From Novosphingobium album (ex Liu et al. 2023) (lineage in GTDB: Bacteria > Pseudomonadota > Alphaproteobacteria > Sphingomonadales > Sphingomonadaceae), in contig NZ_JARESE010000033.1 of assembly GCF_029076845.1 (NCBI RefSeq), positions 1 through 64,000 on the forward strand: DNA of 64,000 nt, given 5' to 3'. Below the pieces are notes generated by a model. That model was not told where the DNA came from and searched no databases. It saw only the letters and a program-made list of their open reading frames with translations. Below are positions 1 to 8,882 of the stretch, piece after piece. Numbering within the stretch: position 1 is the stretch's first letter; each line of letters starts with the position of its first letter. Made by a program: the position numbers and the translations under genes.

Positions 1-52
1 CCGGCGCGGCCACCTATCGGCCATCAAAATTGACGCCGACCGGACTCCGTAA

Positions 53-1039
53 TCGTCGCGCTACAAGGGCGGCCGGTTCGTCGAGTTCACCATGAAGGCG
101 GGCTTCTGCCTCAATCCGTTCTCGATGATCGATGGCGAGCGGGCGGCCGACGACGAGGACTACCGGCTCGACTGCTTCGGCATGGTCAAGGCCATCGTCG
201 GCCAGATGGCGCGGCACAGCGCAAAGCTCAACGATACCGAGCGCGGCCTGATAGACCGGGCGGTCAACACAGTCTGGAGCGAACGGGGCGTCAATGCCTC
301 GATCACCGGCGTCGGCGAAGCACTGGCAAGTCTCGGCAATGATGCAGCGAGCGATCTTGCAACCGCGCTCGCGCCCTACATGAATGGCGGCACCTATGGT
401 GCTTTCTTCGAGGGCCAGGCGAGCCTCGATCTCGACACTGACTTTACCGTCTTCGAGATGTCGGACCTTGCCACCCGCGAGGAACTGCGCAGCGTCGTGC
501 TCTCGGCAATCATGTTCATGACCGGCCAGGCCATGACCCGAAGCCCGCGCTCGGTGAGGAAACTGCTGCTGATCGACGAGGCCTGGTCGATGCTCAAGGG
601 CGGCTCGATGGGCGAGTTCGTCGAGACCTATGCGCGCACTTGCCGCAAATATGGCGGGGCGCTGGCGACCGCGACGCAGTCACTCAACGACTATTACAAG
701 TCCGATGGGGCGACAGCCGCGCTCGAGAACAGCGACTGGATGCTGATCCTCCAGCAGAAGCCCGAGACGATCGCCGATTTCAAGGCGTCGAAGCGCCTCG
801 ACATGGACGACCGCACCGAGACCCTGATCCGCAGCCTGAAGCGCTCGGGCAGCGACTATTCGGAGGTCTTCATCAAGGGCCCGGAGACGGAAGCCATCGG
901 CCGGCTCGTGCTCGACGCCTATTCAGCGACGTTGTTCTCAAGCTCGCCCCAGACCTTTGCCGCGATCGATGCCGAAATCGCGCGAGGCCACCAGCTCGCG
1001 GACGCGATCGAGCGGATCGCGTTTGCCAATCGGACCTGA
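53..1039 (+). pseudogene. traC: TraC, F-type T4SS ATPase, 5'-truncated
   Basis: This is the C-terminal part of the VirB4-like ATPase that powers pilus assembly in F-type conjugation. In-frame family-like sequence (RYKGGRFVEFTMKAGFCLNP) begins right after an in-frame TAA at bases 50-52. The Walker B region LLLIDEAW lies around residue 165 counted from the ATG at 92, followed by the RKYGGALATATQS motif. The N-terminal half, which should hold Walker A, is missing from the window. Bases 1-52 do not encode recognisable TraC in this frame, so the gene is probably broken by a rearrangement or by an assembly edge. If a protein is made from the ATG at 92 (315 aa), it would lack nucleotide binding. The family call is confident; the cause of the truncation is not known. 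Confidence 0.75.
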
Positions 1040-1071
1040 CCTCTCCCCCCATCCAAGGACACCCAAAACCG

Positions 1072-1467
1072 ATGCCACTCCATTTCGTTAAACCAATCGA
1101 CCGGGTCCAAGATGCCCGTGCCGACAGCGACAGCCTCGACCTGGCGGCCAAAGGCTGGCGCGTCCATGCCGCCGATCTTTGCTATATCGTGCTTCGCGGC
1201 AGCACTTTCCTTGCTTCGAGCTATCTCATCGCGCTCGGGCTCCCGCTGCTCTTCGTCCTTATGATCTCAGGCGGCGATGCCGGGGTTTTCTTCGCGCATC
1301 TTGCGAATATCTCGGAGCGCTTCCTGGGTGCCGAACAGGGCCGCCAGGCCGGATTCGTGGGCGAGTTCAAGTTCGTCCTCATCGGCGTCGCGACGCTCGT
1401 CGTGGTCTGGCGCCTGCCGCGCTTCATCAACGATCTCGAGCGCGAACTCTCGGAGGAAAAGCCGTGA
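1072..1467 (+). CDS. small tra-operon membrane protein
   Basis: A 131-aa protein starting at the ATG at 1072, 32 bases after the traC stop. It has a cytoplasmic N-terminus, a hydrophobic stretch near residues 38-63 (TFLASSYLIALGLPLLFVLMI) and a second one near residues 99-112 (FVLIGVATLVVVW). I recognise no named Tra family. Its position between traC and trbI, and its stop codon overlapping the GTG start of trbI (GTGA), tie it to the conjugation operon. It may be an accessory protein of the envelope-spanning channel, but that rests on position only. The start was chosen because the longer frame upstream runs through the end of traC. Confidence 0.6.
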   Translation: MPLHFVKPIDRVQDARADSDSLDLAAKGWRVHAADLCYIVLRGSTFLASSYLIALGLPLLFVLMISGGDAGVFFAHLANISERFLGAEQGRQAGFVGEFKFVLIGVATLVVVWRLPRFINDLERELSEEKP

Positions 1468-1871
1468 GGAACATCTTGGCAACAAATACCCTGCGCGTCC
1501 GCATGGGCGGGGTCACGTGGACCACTGCCGCGATCGGCGTGAGCATGGTCGGCTCGGCGCTGTGGGGCATCTGGGCGACCGACAAGCTGCTCGCGCTCGA
1601 AAAGCGCGAACTGGTGACCGTCCAGTTGAGCCGCATCATGGGCGATTTCATCGAGGCCGAAGCGCGCGTCGGACGGCCGCCAGACGAAACGAAGATGCGG
1701 GTCCAGGCCTATCTCCAGGCGGTCGAAGCGTCGGTCGAACAGCTGGGGCGCCAGGGCCACACGGTCCTTGTCGCCGAAGCGGTGGTGGCCGGCAGCACCC
1801 CCGATCTCACCGAAGACGTGCGCGCCGACGTAGCGCGCCGCGTGGGAACCATGCCCGATGCGCGCCGCTGA
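1464..1871 (+). CDS. trbI: TrbI, F-type conjugal transfer protein
   Basis: A 135-aa protein read from the GTG at 1464, which overlaps the previous stop codon. It has one N-terminal membrane segment (roughly residues 17-34, TWTTAAIGVSMVGSALWGIW) and a periplasmic helical part beginning DKLLALEKRELVTVQLSRIMGDFIEAEAR. Size, topology and position before the S26 peptidase and traW match F-type TrbI, an inner-membrane protein linked to pilus outgrowth and retraction. The end overlaps the next start (1858), so the genes are probably translationally coupled. Confidence is moderate to good, because TrbI proteins are poorly conserved and the call leans on gene order. Confidence 0.7.
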   Translation: MRNILATNTLRVRMGGVTWTTAAIGVSMVGSALWGIWATDKLLALEKRELVTVQLSRIMGDFIEAEARVGRPPDETKMRVQAYLQAVEASVEQLGRQGHTVLVAEAVVAGSTPDLTEDVRADVARRVGTMPDARR

Positions 1872-2382
1872 TCTTGTCCTCCGCTCGCTCACGGCGCGTC
1901 GGCTTAGCCTGTGGGCCGGCCTGGGCGCGGCCGCCCTCGCGCTCACGTCGCTCAGCACCTTTGCAAAGGATCATGCGCTGATGATCAACGCCAGTCGGAG
2001 CCTGCCTTGCTGGGCGATCTGGCTGACACGTGGCGCGCTCCCGGAGCGCGGCGAGATCATCGTGTTCGATCCTCCGGCTTCGCCGCTGCTCGAAAGGCAC
2101 TTCGGCAAGAAGCCCAAGCCCTTCGGCAAGAAGGTAAGCGGCGTGCCCGGCGATGTCGTGACCGAGAAGGATCGCAGCTTCTTCATCAATGGCCGCAAAG
2201 TCGCAATGGCCAAGCGTGCAAGCCGGCTTGGCGAGCCGCTGGCGCTCGGTCCGACGGGCATTGTGCCGGCGGGCTGCTACTTCGTCACGACCGCGCACAA
2301 GGACGGCTTTGACAGCCGCTATGCGGCAATCGGGTGGATCTGCGCCAGGCGCATTCTCGGGGTCGGGAGGCCGATCCTGTGA
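1858..2382 (+). CDS. traF: TraF-like S26 signal peptidase of the conjugation system
   Basis: A 174-aa serine peptidase of family S26 (plasmid TraF/LepB type). The N-terminal membrane anchor is residues 12-34. The nucleophile Ser lies in INASRSLPCWAIW and the general-base Lys in KKVSGVPGDVV, followed by the conserved GCYFVTTAHKDGFDSRY box near the C-terminus. Such peptidases mature pilin or other Tra proteins. Sphingomonad F-type operons commonly carry one between trbI and traW. It is distinct from the thioredoxin-like TraF at 6511, despite the shared historical name. It overlaps trbI by 14 bases and traW by 4 (GTGA). Confidence 0.85.
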   Translation: MRAADLVLRSLTARRLSLWAGLGAAALALTSLSTFAKDHALMINASRSLPCWAIWLTRGALPERGEIIVFDPPASPLLERHFGKKPKPFGKKVSGVPGDVVTEKDRSFFINGRKVAMAKRASRLGEPLALGPTGIVPAGCYFVTTAHKDGFDSRYAAIGWICARRILGVGRPIL

Positions 2383-3023
2383 CACCGCTGCGCGCCGCCC
2401 CATTCCTCCTCGCCGCTCTGCTGGTCGCTGCTCCGGCAAGCGCGCGCGACTATGGCCAGCACGGCACGGTCTGGTCCGTGATCGAGCCTGACCTCCTCGA
2501 ACAGATCCATGCCCGTCTCACCCATCTCGAGAAGACCGGCGAGACAGCCAAGCTGGGCGAGGAGCTGACGCGGCGTACGATAGCGCGGGTCAACCGCCCC
2601 GAGCCGGTCACAGGCATTGGTGCCGCGGCGGCGGCGCGTAGTTGGCGTTTCGATCCAACGATCAGCGTCGAGCGCGACATTGCCGATGACAAGGGACGGG
2701 TGATCGTCGCGGCCGGCACGCGCGTCAATCCGCTGGACACCGTGCCATTGCGAGTGCCGCTGGTGTTCCTCGACGGTGACGACCCCGATCAGCTTGCCTG
2801 GGCGACCCGGCGCTATGCCAGCACCAAGGCCAAGCTCATCCTCGTGCGCGGCGCACCGCTCGAAATCATGAAGGCCCGCCAGCGCCGCTTCTATTTCGAC
2901 CAGGGCGGCAGCCTTGTGAAGCACTTCGGCATTCGCGCCGTGCCGGCCATCGTCGAGCAGCAGGGCCGCGCGCTCATCATCACCGAGCAGCCGGTTCGCC
3001 CCGAGGCGCGCGCATCGTCATGA
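2379..3023 (+). CDS. traW: TraW, conjugal pilus assembly protein
   Basis: A 214-aa periplasmic protein started at the GTG at 2379, which overlaps the previous TGA. A longer frame from 2334 exists, but the GTG gives a clean signal peptide (TPLRAAPFLLAALLVAAPASA, then RDYGQHG). The N-terminal GQHGTVWSVIEPDLLEQI and the C-terminal RFYFDQGGSLVKHFGIRAVPAIV are characteristic of TraW. In F systems TraW acts with TraU and TrbC in pilus assembly. The C-terminal region has a TrbC-like thioredoxin-type fold, but no CXXC is seen here. The end overlaps the traU ATG (ATGA at 3020). Confidence 0.9.
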   Translation: MTPLRAAPFLLAALLVAAPASARDYGQHGTVWSVIEPDLLEQIHARLTHLEKTGETAKLGEELTRRTIARVNRPEPVTGIGAAAAARSWRFDPTISVERDIADDKGRVIVAAGTRVNPLDTVPLRVPLVFLDGDDPDQLAWATRRYASTKAKLILVRGAPLEIMKARQRRFYFDQGGSLVKHFGIRAVPAIVEQQGRALIITEQPVRPEARASS

Positions 3024-4048
3024 GAACAAAAAGCTGCCTTTTCACATGGCTATGCGGTGCGATCCTCTTTTTCGGTCTCACCCTTGCTGCGGCTTCACCT
3101 GCGCAGGCATCAGCCGGTCCCGGCCGCTGCACGGGCAAGTTCGTCAATCCGATCACCGACATCTGCTGGTCGTGCCTGTTTCCGATCTCGGTTGGCGGCC
3201 TGAAGATCTGGCCCTCGAGCCGTCCCGACACGAGCAACCCGCCGCTTCCGGTTTGCCTTTGCGGATTGCGGCCCGGCATCGCCATGGGCTTCTGGGAGCC
3301 GGTGAGGCTTGCCGACGTCAGCATGAAGCCCTGGTGCTTCGTCAATCTCGGCGGGATTAAGCTCGATCCCGGCTTCGACATCGGGTTCAAGTCGATGGCG
3401 GGGCCCTCGGCCGTGGGCGGCGCGACGCAGTACAACTCGCAGTGGCACGTCCACTGGTACGCCTATCCGCTGATCTTCTGGATGGAGATCGTCGCCGATT
3501 TCCTGTGCCTGGAGCAGGGCTCGGTCGACATTCTCTACATCACCGAGATCGATCCGCTCTGGCAGGACAGCGAACTCACCGCGATCATCAATCCGGAAAG
3601 CGTGCTCTTCACCAATCCGCTCGCGCTTGCGGCCTGCGCGGCCGACTGCGTTGCTGCGACGGCCAAGCTTGCGACCGACCAACTCTTCTGGTGCGCCGGA
3701 TGCCAGGGCAGCATGTATCCCTTGAATGGCAATGTCTCGGCGACAATCGGGCATGTCCAGGCATCGCGGCTCGCTCTCGCCCGCTTCTCCTACAAGCTCC
3801 ACCGTGAACTCGTCGCCTGGGGCACGATGGGAGCCGAAGGGCTTTGCGGCAAGTACCTGATGCCGGTGATGCGCAAGCAGCAATACCGCTTCCAGGCCAC
3901 CAATCCCAATCCGCAGACCAGGGGCCGCTACGCCTGCGCAGCCCTCGGCGCCTCCACCACCTTCATGCCGGGGACCCAAGTCTATCCCGCCATCGGCGAG
4001 GACATGGGCTATCTGGTCTGGCGCAAACGGAACTGCTGCGCGCTATGA
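3020..4048 (+). CDS. traU: TraU, conjugal transfer protein
   Basis: A 342-aa periplasmic protein, the usual TraU length. The signal peptide is residues 1-31 (CLFTWLCGAILFFGLTLAAASPAQA). It is cysteine-rich, with early Cys around CTGKFVNPITDICWSCLFPISVGG, a pair in VCLCGLRPGIAMGFWEP, and WCAGCQGSMYPLNG further on; it ends in NCCAL. These motifs are diagnostic of TraU, which is needed for DNA transfer in F-type systems and partners TraW and TrbC. The many cysteines agree with the thioredoxin-like TraF encoded downstream. It overlaps both neighbours by 4 bases. Confidence 0.93.
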   Translation: MRTKSCLFTWLCGAILFFGLTLAAASPAQASAGPGRCTGKFVNPITDICWSCLFPISVGGLKIWPSSRPDTSNPPLPVCLCGLRPGIAMGFWEPVRLADVSMKPWCFVNLGGIKLDPGFDIGFKSMAGPSAVGGATQYNSQWHVHWYAYPLIFWMEIVADFLCLEQGSVDILYITEIDPLWQDSELTAIINPESVLFTNPLALAACAADCVAATAKLATDQLFWCAGCQGSMYPLNGNVSATIGHVQASRLALARFSYKLHRELVAWGTMGAEGLCGKYLMPVMRKQQYRFQATNPNPQTRGRYACAALGASTTFMPGTQVYPAIGEDMGYLVWRKRNCCAL

Positions 4049-4809
4049 AAATAATCCGTCATCTCCTTGTAATCGCGTCGATCACTGGCGCGGCCGCCAT
4101 GGCGGGCGCCGCGGCGCAGACGAGCGAAGCCGAGCTCGACTTGGAAGCCATCCGCGCCCGCGCCAAGGTCGAGACGAGCGAAGCCGACGCGCTTGCCGCC
4201 AGTGCCCGCGCGCGCGCCGAGGCGCTCCTCAGGCAAGCCAATGACAGCGCCGCCGCAGCGCAGGCGCATGGCAAGCGCTACACCGAGCAGGCGGCAAGAT
4301 CCGCGCGGCGAGAAGGCGAGGACGTCTTTGACTTCGACAAGATGGTGGCGGATGCGGGCACCGTAGCCAGCGAGGGTCTGGGTGAAGCGCCCCGCTTCAT
4401 CGCCTTTGCCTCGCTCTCGATGCCGCCGGCGGCCTTGCGCACCATGGCGGACGATGTTGCCCGTGCAGGCGGTGTCGTCGTGCTTCGCGGGCTGCCGGAG
4501 GGCAGCGCCACGACCCTGACCGCGGCGCTTTCGAAGATCGCGCAAGACGGCGGCACGCTTGATGCTGTCGGCATCGACCCGCGCCTGTTTCGCGCCTTCG
4601 GGATCGAGGCGGTCCCCACCTATGTGGTGACCGGCAGCGACTTCGATCTGTGCGATGGCTTCGATTGCCGGACCCAGGTTCCGCCGCACGACCGGATGAG
4701 TGGCAATGTCAGCGTATCCTATGCGCTGGAAACCTTCGCGCAGGGCGGCGGCCCCGGTGCCCTCATCGCCTCCCAACATCTTGCCCGCCTTGGGCGAAGC
4801 GCGCCATGA
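4045..4809 (+). CDS. trbC: TrbC, F-type pilus assembly protein
   Basis: A 254-aa periplasmic protein read from the ATG at 4045, which overlaps the traU stop. The signal peptide is LLVIASITGAAAMAGAAA. An Ala/Glu/Arg-rich segment follows (residues about 27-85), likely a long helix or coiled coil. The C-terminal thioredoxin-like TrbC domain contains RFIAFASLSMPPAALRTMADD, VVLRGLPEGS and FRAFGIEAVPTYVV. In F systems TrbC binds TraW and TraU. A CDGFDC pair is present near residue 210, which is a possible disulfide. An in-frame extension upstream is a shadow of traU. Confidence 0.9.
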   Translation: MKIIRHLLVIASITGAAAMAGAAAQTSEAELDLEAIRARAKVETSEADALAASARARAEALLRQANDSAAAAQAHGKRYTEQAARSARREGEDVFDFDKMVADAGTVASEGLGEAPRFIAFASLSMPPAALRTMADDVARAGGVVVLRGLPEGSATTLTAALSKIAQDGGTLDAVGIDPRLFRAFGIEAVPTYVVTGSDFDLCDGFDCRTQVPPHDRMSGNVSVSYALETFAQGGGPGALIASQHLARLGRSAP

Positions 4810-6530
4810 AGCGGCTTCTCCTCCCCATCCTGTGCCTCGCCGCCTGCGCCTGCCTGCCGGCAAGCGTCTGTGCCCAGACCACGACCGATGCCGCCAAGGC
4901 GGATGGCAAGGCGTTCGGGCGCGACAAGGCGACCGCAGCGCAGGGCGCGGCGACGACCGAGCCGGATGCAAGCCGCATTCCCAATTTCGGGGGCGTTCCA
5001 AGCGAGGCAAGCCATTTCGACGATCCCGACCGGATGGCGCGGGAGGCCGCGAGCCAGGCGGCGGCGAACACCGGATACCGGACCATGCGCGATTCCATGG
5101 ATCATCGGGCCCGGTTCGCGCCCGAAGATCTCGACGCCGTTGTGGCGCGCAGCAATGTCATCAACGACGATCCGCTTTCTTACACGAGCGGCATGAGCGT
5201 CACCAGCACCCAGGGACGCTGCGTGCCGCTGCCACCGGGCAGCGCCTCCCCTGGCACTTACCGCGCCACCTGCAACACCGGCTATGAACTCGAACCCGAT
5301 CCGATGAGTTGCACGGTCCCGCTCCAGGTCAACGTCGAGACGACCTACGACTACCTCTACTATTGCTCGCCGTCCGGCTCCGGCGAATCTCCCGGCTGCG
5401 CGGGGCTTCCCGCCGGCATCTGCGCACGGACGGGATCACATCCCGGGGCGTGCGTCCAAGCGACGACCAGTTCCGAGGGCACCGAGGCATGCGCCGGGCC
5501 CGGCGAACCGATCGATGAATATACCTGTTCATCCGAGATCGCCGGCTGGATCGCCCAAGCCGCCATCGCGGAACACACGGTGACCGCCGCACGCGACGAG
5601 AGCGGCTGCGCTGCTCATGACGCAAACGCGATGTGCGTCGATTTTGTCGAAACCTGCAGCGACAGTTCGCCTGTGACCCGCATGGTCAATGGCGTTCAGG
5701 TTACCCAGCCCTGCTGGGCCTGGCGACGTGACTATTCCTGCTACCGTTATAGGCCGGCGAACGACTGCGAACCACTGGCCGCGAGGCCCGAATGCCGCGT
5801 CGTGAGCGAGCAATGCATCACTGACGAGACACCCTGCCGCACTTTTGAGCGGGCATACGAATGTGCGTTGCCCGAGGAGCAAAAGGCAGCGGACCAGTTC
5901 ATCTGCGATGGCGACGTCTATTGCATCAACGGATCGTGCGAGACGATCGAGCGCGAGCCCAACGACGAGTTCAAGGACGCGGTGGTCGCGCTGAACGCGA
6001 TGGGGCAGGCCCGGCGCGAATGGGATCCCGACACGCTGACCTTGTTCAAGGGGGAGCGCGAGACTTGCCATTCCAAGGTCTTCGGCGTGGTCAATTGCTG
6101 CAAGGGCAGAGGCTTCCCGCTCATTCCCGGGATCAGCCTGCTCGTGGCATTGGGCTGTGACCGCGAGGAGATCCTGCTCCACCAGCGCGATGCCCAAGGC
6201 TTGTGCGCCTATGTCGGCACGTACTGTTCGGACAAGATCCTGGGCGTGTGCGTGACCAAGAAGAAGGTCTACTGCTGCTTTGAATCCAGGCTGACCCGCA
6301 TCTTGCAGGAACAGGGCCGCCAGCAGCTGAGCAAGCCCTGGAACAAGCCCAGGCGCGAGCAGTGCCTTGGCTTCACCATCGACGAGTTTTCACGGCTCGA
6401 TCTCTCGAAGATGGATTTCAGCGAAGTCTACGCCGAGTTCACCGAGGCTGCTCGCCTGCCCGACGAGCTCGAGGCCGCCACCGAAATCCAGCGGAAAATC
6501 GAGGACTATTATGCCCGCGCCAGCCAGTAA
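4806..6530 (+). CDS. traN: TraN, mating-pair stabilisation outer-membrane protein
   Basis: A 574-aa cysteine-rich protein from the ATG at 4806, overlapping the trbC stop. The signal peptide is residues 1-23, ending ASVCA. A low-complexity Asp/Ala-rich part follows, then a Cys-rich C-terminal two-thirds with many CX(2-10)C pairs (RCVPLPPG, CNTGYELEP, VFGVVNCCKGRGFPLI, VCVTKKKVYCCFESRL). The pattern and the C-terminal RQQLSKPW..REQCLGFTIDEFSRLDLSKMDFSE are typical of F-type TraN, the adhesin that holds donor and recipient together. Recipient specificity in TraN sits in a variable middle part, which could not be assigned here. It overlaps traF by 20 bases. Confidence 0.92.
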   Translation: MKRLLLPILCLAACACLPASVCAQTTTDAAKADGKAFGRDKATAAQGAATTEPDASRIPNFGGVPSEASHFDDPDRMAREAASQAAANTGYRTMRDSMDHRARFAPEDLDAVVARSNVINDDPLSYTSGMSVTSTQGRCVPLPPGSASPGTYRATCNTGYELEPDPMSCTVPLQVNVETTYDYLYYCSPSGSGESPGCAGLPAGICARTGSHPGACVQATTSSEGTEACAGPGEPIDEYTCSSEIAGWIAQAAIAEHTVTAARDESGCAAHDANAMCVDFVETCSDSSPVTRMVNGVQVTQPCWAWRRDYSCYRYRPANDCEPLAARPECRVVSEQCITDETPCRTFERAYECALPEEQKAADQFICDGDVYCINGSCETIEREPNDEFKDAVVALNAMGQARREWDPDTLTLFKGERETCHSKVFGVVNCCKGRGFPLIPGISLLVALGCDREEILLHQRDAQGLCAYVGTYCSDKILGVCVTKKKVYCCFESRLTRILQEQGRQQLSKPWNKPRREQCLGFTIDEFSRLDLSKMDFSEVYAEFTEAARLPDELEAATEIQRKIEDYYARASQ

Positions 6531-7347
6531 GGCCGCCCGGCGGCGGCTTGCCACCGGCCTATTGCTCATCGCTGTTCCAGGCGCGCACAGCGCTCCGGTA
6601 CGCAGCCAGGAGCCCCCGCTGGTCACGACCAGCGACAGCCAGGACAGCTTCTATTGCGAAGAGCGCCGCCTCGGATACTGGTTTTATTGCACCAAGCCCA
6701 GGCCGCCCGAAGTGTGGGAGGAGGCATCCGAGCCTGCCCACAGCGCGACGAGCCAGCTCGATGCCATCACCGCAAACCTGCGCGAACTGAAAGCAAAGGC
6801 GATCCTCGAGCCGACGCCGGCCAATGTGACGGCCTATATCCGCTTCCAGCGCGCCCAGCTCGACCGGGCATCGCTGTTCAGCGATGTCTGGCAACGGGCG
6901 ATCTGGCAGGATCCCGATCTCGACTACACGCTCCAGCGTCCGGTCTCGACGCTCGGCAAGCGCCAGTGGCAGGACGCGCGCAACGCAGAGCGCAATGCGG
7001 TCATGGCGCAGCTTTCGGAGCGCTACGGGCTGTTCTACTTCTTCGCGCAGAGCTGCGGGGCCTGCGAAGTCATGTCGCCGGTCGTGCAGAGCGTCGCTTC
7101 GAGCTGGCACATCACGGTGCGCGCGATTTCAACCGACGGCGGCCCCTCGCGGCATTTCCCGAACTACACGGTCGAGACCAACCAGCGCAGCCGGATGGGG
7201 CTCGAGCCCAAGGTCACGCCGGCGGTCGTGCTTTGGGATGCACTGAAAGGCCAGCCCATCCCGATCGGTTACGGCGTGATGAGCGCCGACGAGCTTCAGG
7301 ACCGTATTTACCTCCTCACATCGAAGGAAGCCGGACATGACTACTGA
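6511..7347 (+). CDS. traF: TraF, thioredoxin-like pilus assembly protein
   Basis: A 278-aa periplasmic protein from the ATG at 6511. A hydrophobic N-terminal segment (LATGLLLIAVPGAHS) is the likely signal. The C-terminal half is thioredoxin-like. YGLFYFFAQSCGACEVMSPVV carries an intact CGAC active site, and LEPKVTPAVVLW carries the cis-Pro loop. F-type TraF proteins assist disulfide formation in TraN, TraU and TraH, all Cys-rich in this operon. In F itself TraF lacks a CXXC, so the intact pair here suggests real oxidoreductase activity (inference). It ends 53 bases before the chosen traH ATG. Confidence 0.9.
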   Translation: MPAPASKAARRRLATGLLLIAVPGAHSAPVRSQEPPLVTTSDSQDSFYCEERRLGYWFYCTKPRPPEVWEEASEPAHSATSQLDAITANLRELKAKAILEPTPANVTAYIRFQRAQLDRASLFSDVWQRAIWQDPDLDYTLQRPVSTLGKRQWQDARNAERNAVMAQLSERYGLFYFFAQSCGACEVMSPVVQSVASSWHITVRAISTDGGPSRHFPNYTVETNQRSRMGLEPKVTPAVVLWDALKGQPIPIGYGVMSADELQDRIYLLTSKEAGHDY

Positions 7348-7353
7348 AGCATC

Positions 7354-7384
7354 GCGCCAAAAAGTGGGAACCGGTTTTTGGCGT
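7354..7384. repeat. Inverted repeat between traF and traH
   Basis: Arms CGCCAAAAA (7355-7363) and TTTTTGGCG (7375-7383) are perfect 9-base complements around an 11-base centre, GTGGGAACCGG. It lies just after the traF stop and upstream of the traH ATG at 7400. From memory, similar AAAAGTGGGAACCGGTTTTT palindromes recur in alphaproteobacterial genomes. It could be a small dispersed palindrome or an mRNA processing or attenuation hairpin. Confidence 0.55.
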
Positions 7385-7399
7385 CAGCAATGCGCGCCA

Positions 7400-8842
7400 A
7401 TGCGCATGAAATGTGCCGTCGCCGCGATCCTCGCGGCCACCCTCCCACTATGTGGCGCATCGGCCGATGTCGGCAGCTCGATGGATTCGTTCCTGAACGA
7501 TGTCGGCGGCGCGGCCAACGTCAATGGACCGACCGCGTTCCAGGGACAGTCGGCCGGCTATTACAGCCTCGGCAATGTCTGGACGCGCTTCCCGCAAAAG
7601 ACGACCAGCATCGCCAATCTGCAACTGCCGCGCGCCCGCGCAGGCTGCGGCGGCATCGACATCTTTGCCGGGTCCTTCAGCTTCATCAATGCGAGCGAGC
7701 TCGTCGCGATGCTGAAGGCGGTCGCCAACAATGCGGTCGGCTTCGCTTTCAGCCTCGCCATCGACACGGTCTGCCCGGAATGCTCGAAGATCATGCAGGA
7801 GTTCAGCCAGAAGGCTCAGCTCATGAACAACCTCAACATCAACTCCTGCGAGATGGCGCAGGGGCTGGTGGGGGGGATCTGGCCCAGGGGCGATCTTGCC
7901 GACAAGGCGATCTGCGAAGCAATCGGCAATTCCGAAGGCATTTTCAGCGACTATGCCGCCGCCAAGCACGGTTGCGGCACCAAGGGCCAGCGGGCGAGCA
8001 CCACGGCGCAAGGCTCGGGCAAGTACGACGACGTCAATCCCGCCGTGGCGAGAAACTATACCTGGACGATCCTCAAGAAGTCCGCGTTCTTCTCGCCTGG
8101 CGGCGCCTTCGATAAGGAACTCGCCGAATATGCGATGACGCTGCTGGGCACGATCATCTATGTCCCGCCCAAGGACGACGAGCCGGGGAAGTTCGTGCCG
8201 ATCGTCGGAGAAGCGTCCTCAACGCTCGTCACCTCCCTGCTTGATGGCACAAGCGGTAGTAGCGGCGGGGGCAATGTCCTGATCTTCGACTGCGACGAGC
8301 CCGACAAGTGTCTCGATCCCGGCTTCAAGTCGCTCAGCCTTCCGGCATCCAAGGCGCTGCGCCCCCGCGTTGCGGCCCTGATTACCGGGATGGTGCAGGC
8401 GATCCATGACGACACAGCGATCACCGATGCGCAAAAAGAACTGCTCCAGGTCGCCTCGATCCCGCTCTACAAGATCCTGACCGTCCAGGCGGCCTATGGC
8501 CGCGGCATGCCGACCGATGATCGCGAAACGCTCGCGGAGATCGCCAGCGTCGATCTGCTGTTCGCCCTCCTCGACCGGATCGTCGGCGAAGCGGGCCGCT
8601 CGATGTCGAGCTTTATTGCCGCGGACGAAGCCAAGATCGCCATGTGGCAGGGCCAGGTGAACATCGTCTGGCAAGCACTCGCGGACCGGCAGGCGAACAC
8701 GCACCTGAAGGTGGGCGCCATCATGCAGATCATCGAGAAGACGGCGTTCATCGAGAACGTGCTCGCCGCTTCGATGTCGCCGGGCATGGCCGCCTCGCTC
8801 GACTGGTCGCGTGGGCTGACATCGCGCGCCCTTACTCACTGA
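7400..8842 (+). CDS. traH: TraH, conjugal pilus assembly protein
   Basis: A 480-aa periplasmic protein. The ATG at 7400 was chosen because it gives a signal peptide directly (CAVAAILAATLPLCGASA); the alternative at 7337 would translate the inverted repeat. Family motifs include the N-terminal MDSFLNDVGGAANVNGPTAFQGQSAGYYSLGNVWTR (split here over residues about 27-62), GCGGIDIFAGSFSFINASELV, CPECSKIM, and NINSCEMAQGLVGG. TraH is part of the outer-membrane-associated pilus assembly complex with TraF and TrbI in F. The length is typical. Confidence 0.92.
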   Translation: MRMKCAVAAILAATLPLCGASADVGSSMDSFLNDVGGAANVNGPTAFQGQSAGYYSLGNVWTRFPQKTTSIANLQLPRARAGCGGIDIFAGSFSFINASELVAMLKAVANNAVGFAFSLAIDTVCPECSKIMQEFSQKAQLMNNLNINSCEMAQGLVGGIWPRGDLADKAICEAIGNSEGIFSDYAAAKHGCGTKGQRASTTAQGSGKYDDVNPAVARNYTWTILKKSAFFSPGGAFDKELAEYAMTLLGTIIYVPPKDDEPGKFVPIVGEASSTLVTSLLDGTSGSSGGGNVLIFDCDEPDKCLDPGFKSLSLPASKALRPRVAALITGMVQAIHDDTAITDAQKELLQVASIPLYKILTVQAAYGRGMPTDDRETLAEIASVDLLFALLDRIVGEAGRSMSSFIAADEAKIAMWQGQVNIVWQALADRQANTHLKVGAIMQIIEKTAFIENVLAASMSPGMAASLDWSRGLTSRALTH

Positions 8843-8882
8843 TCCCCCTTTAGCGCGCCGGGAACGGCGGGAGCCCAGCAAT

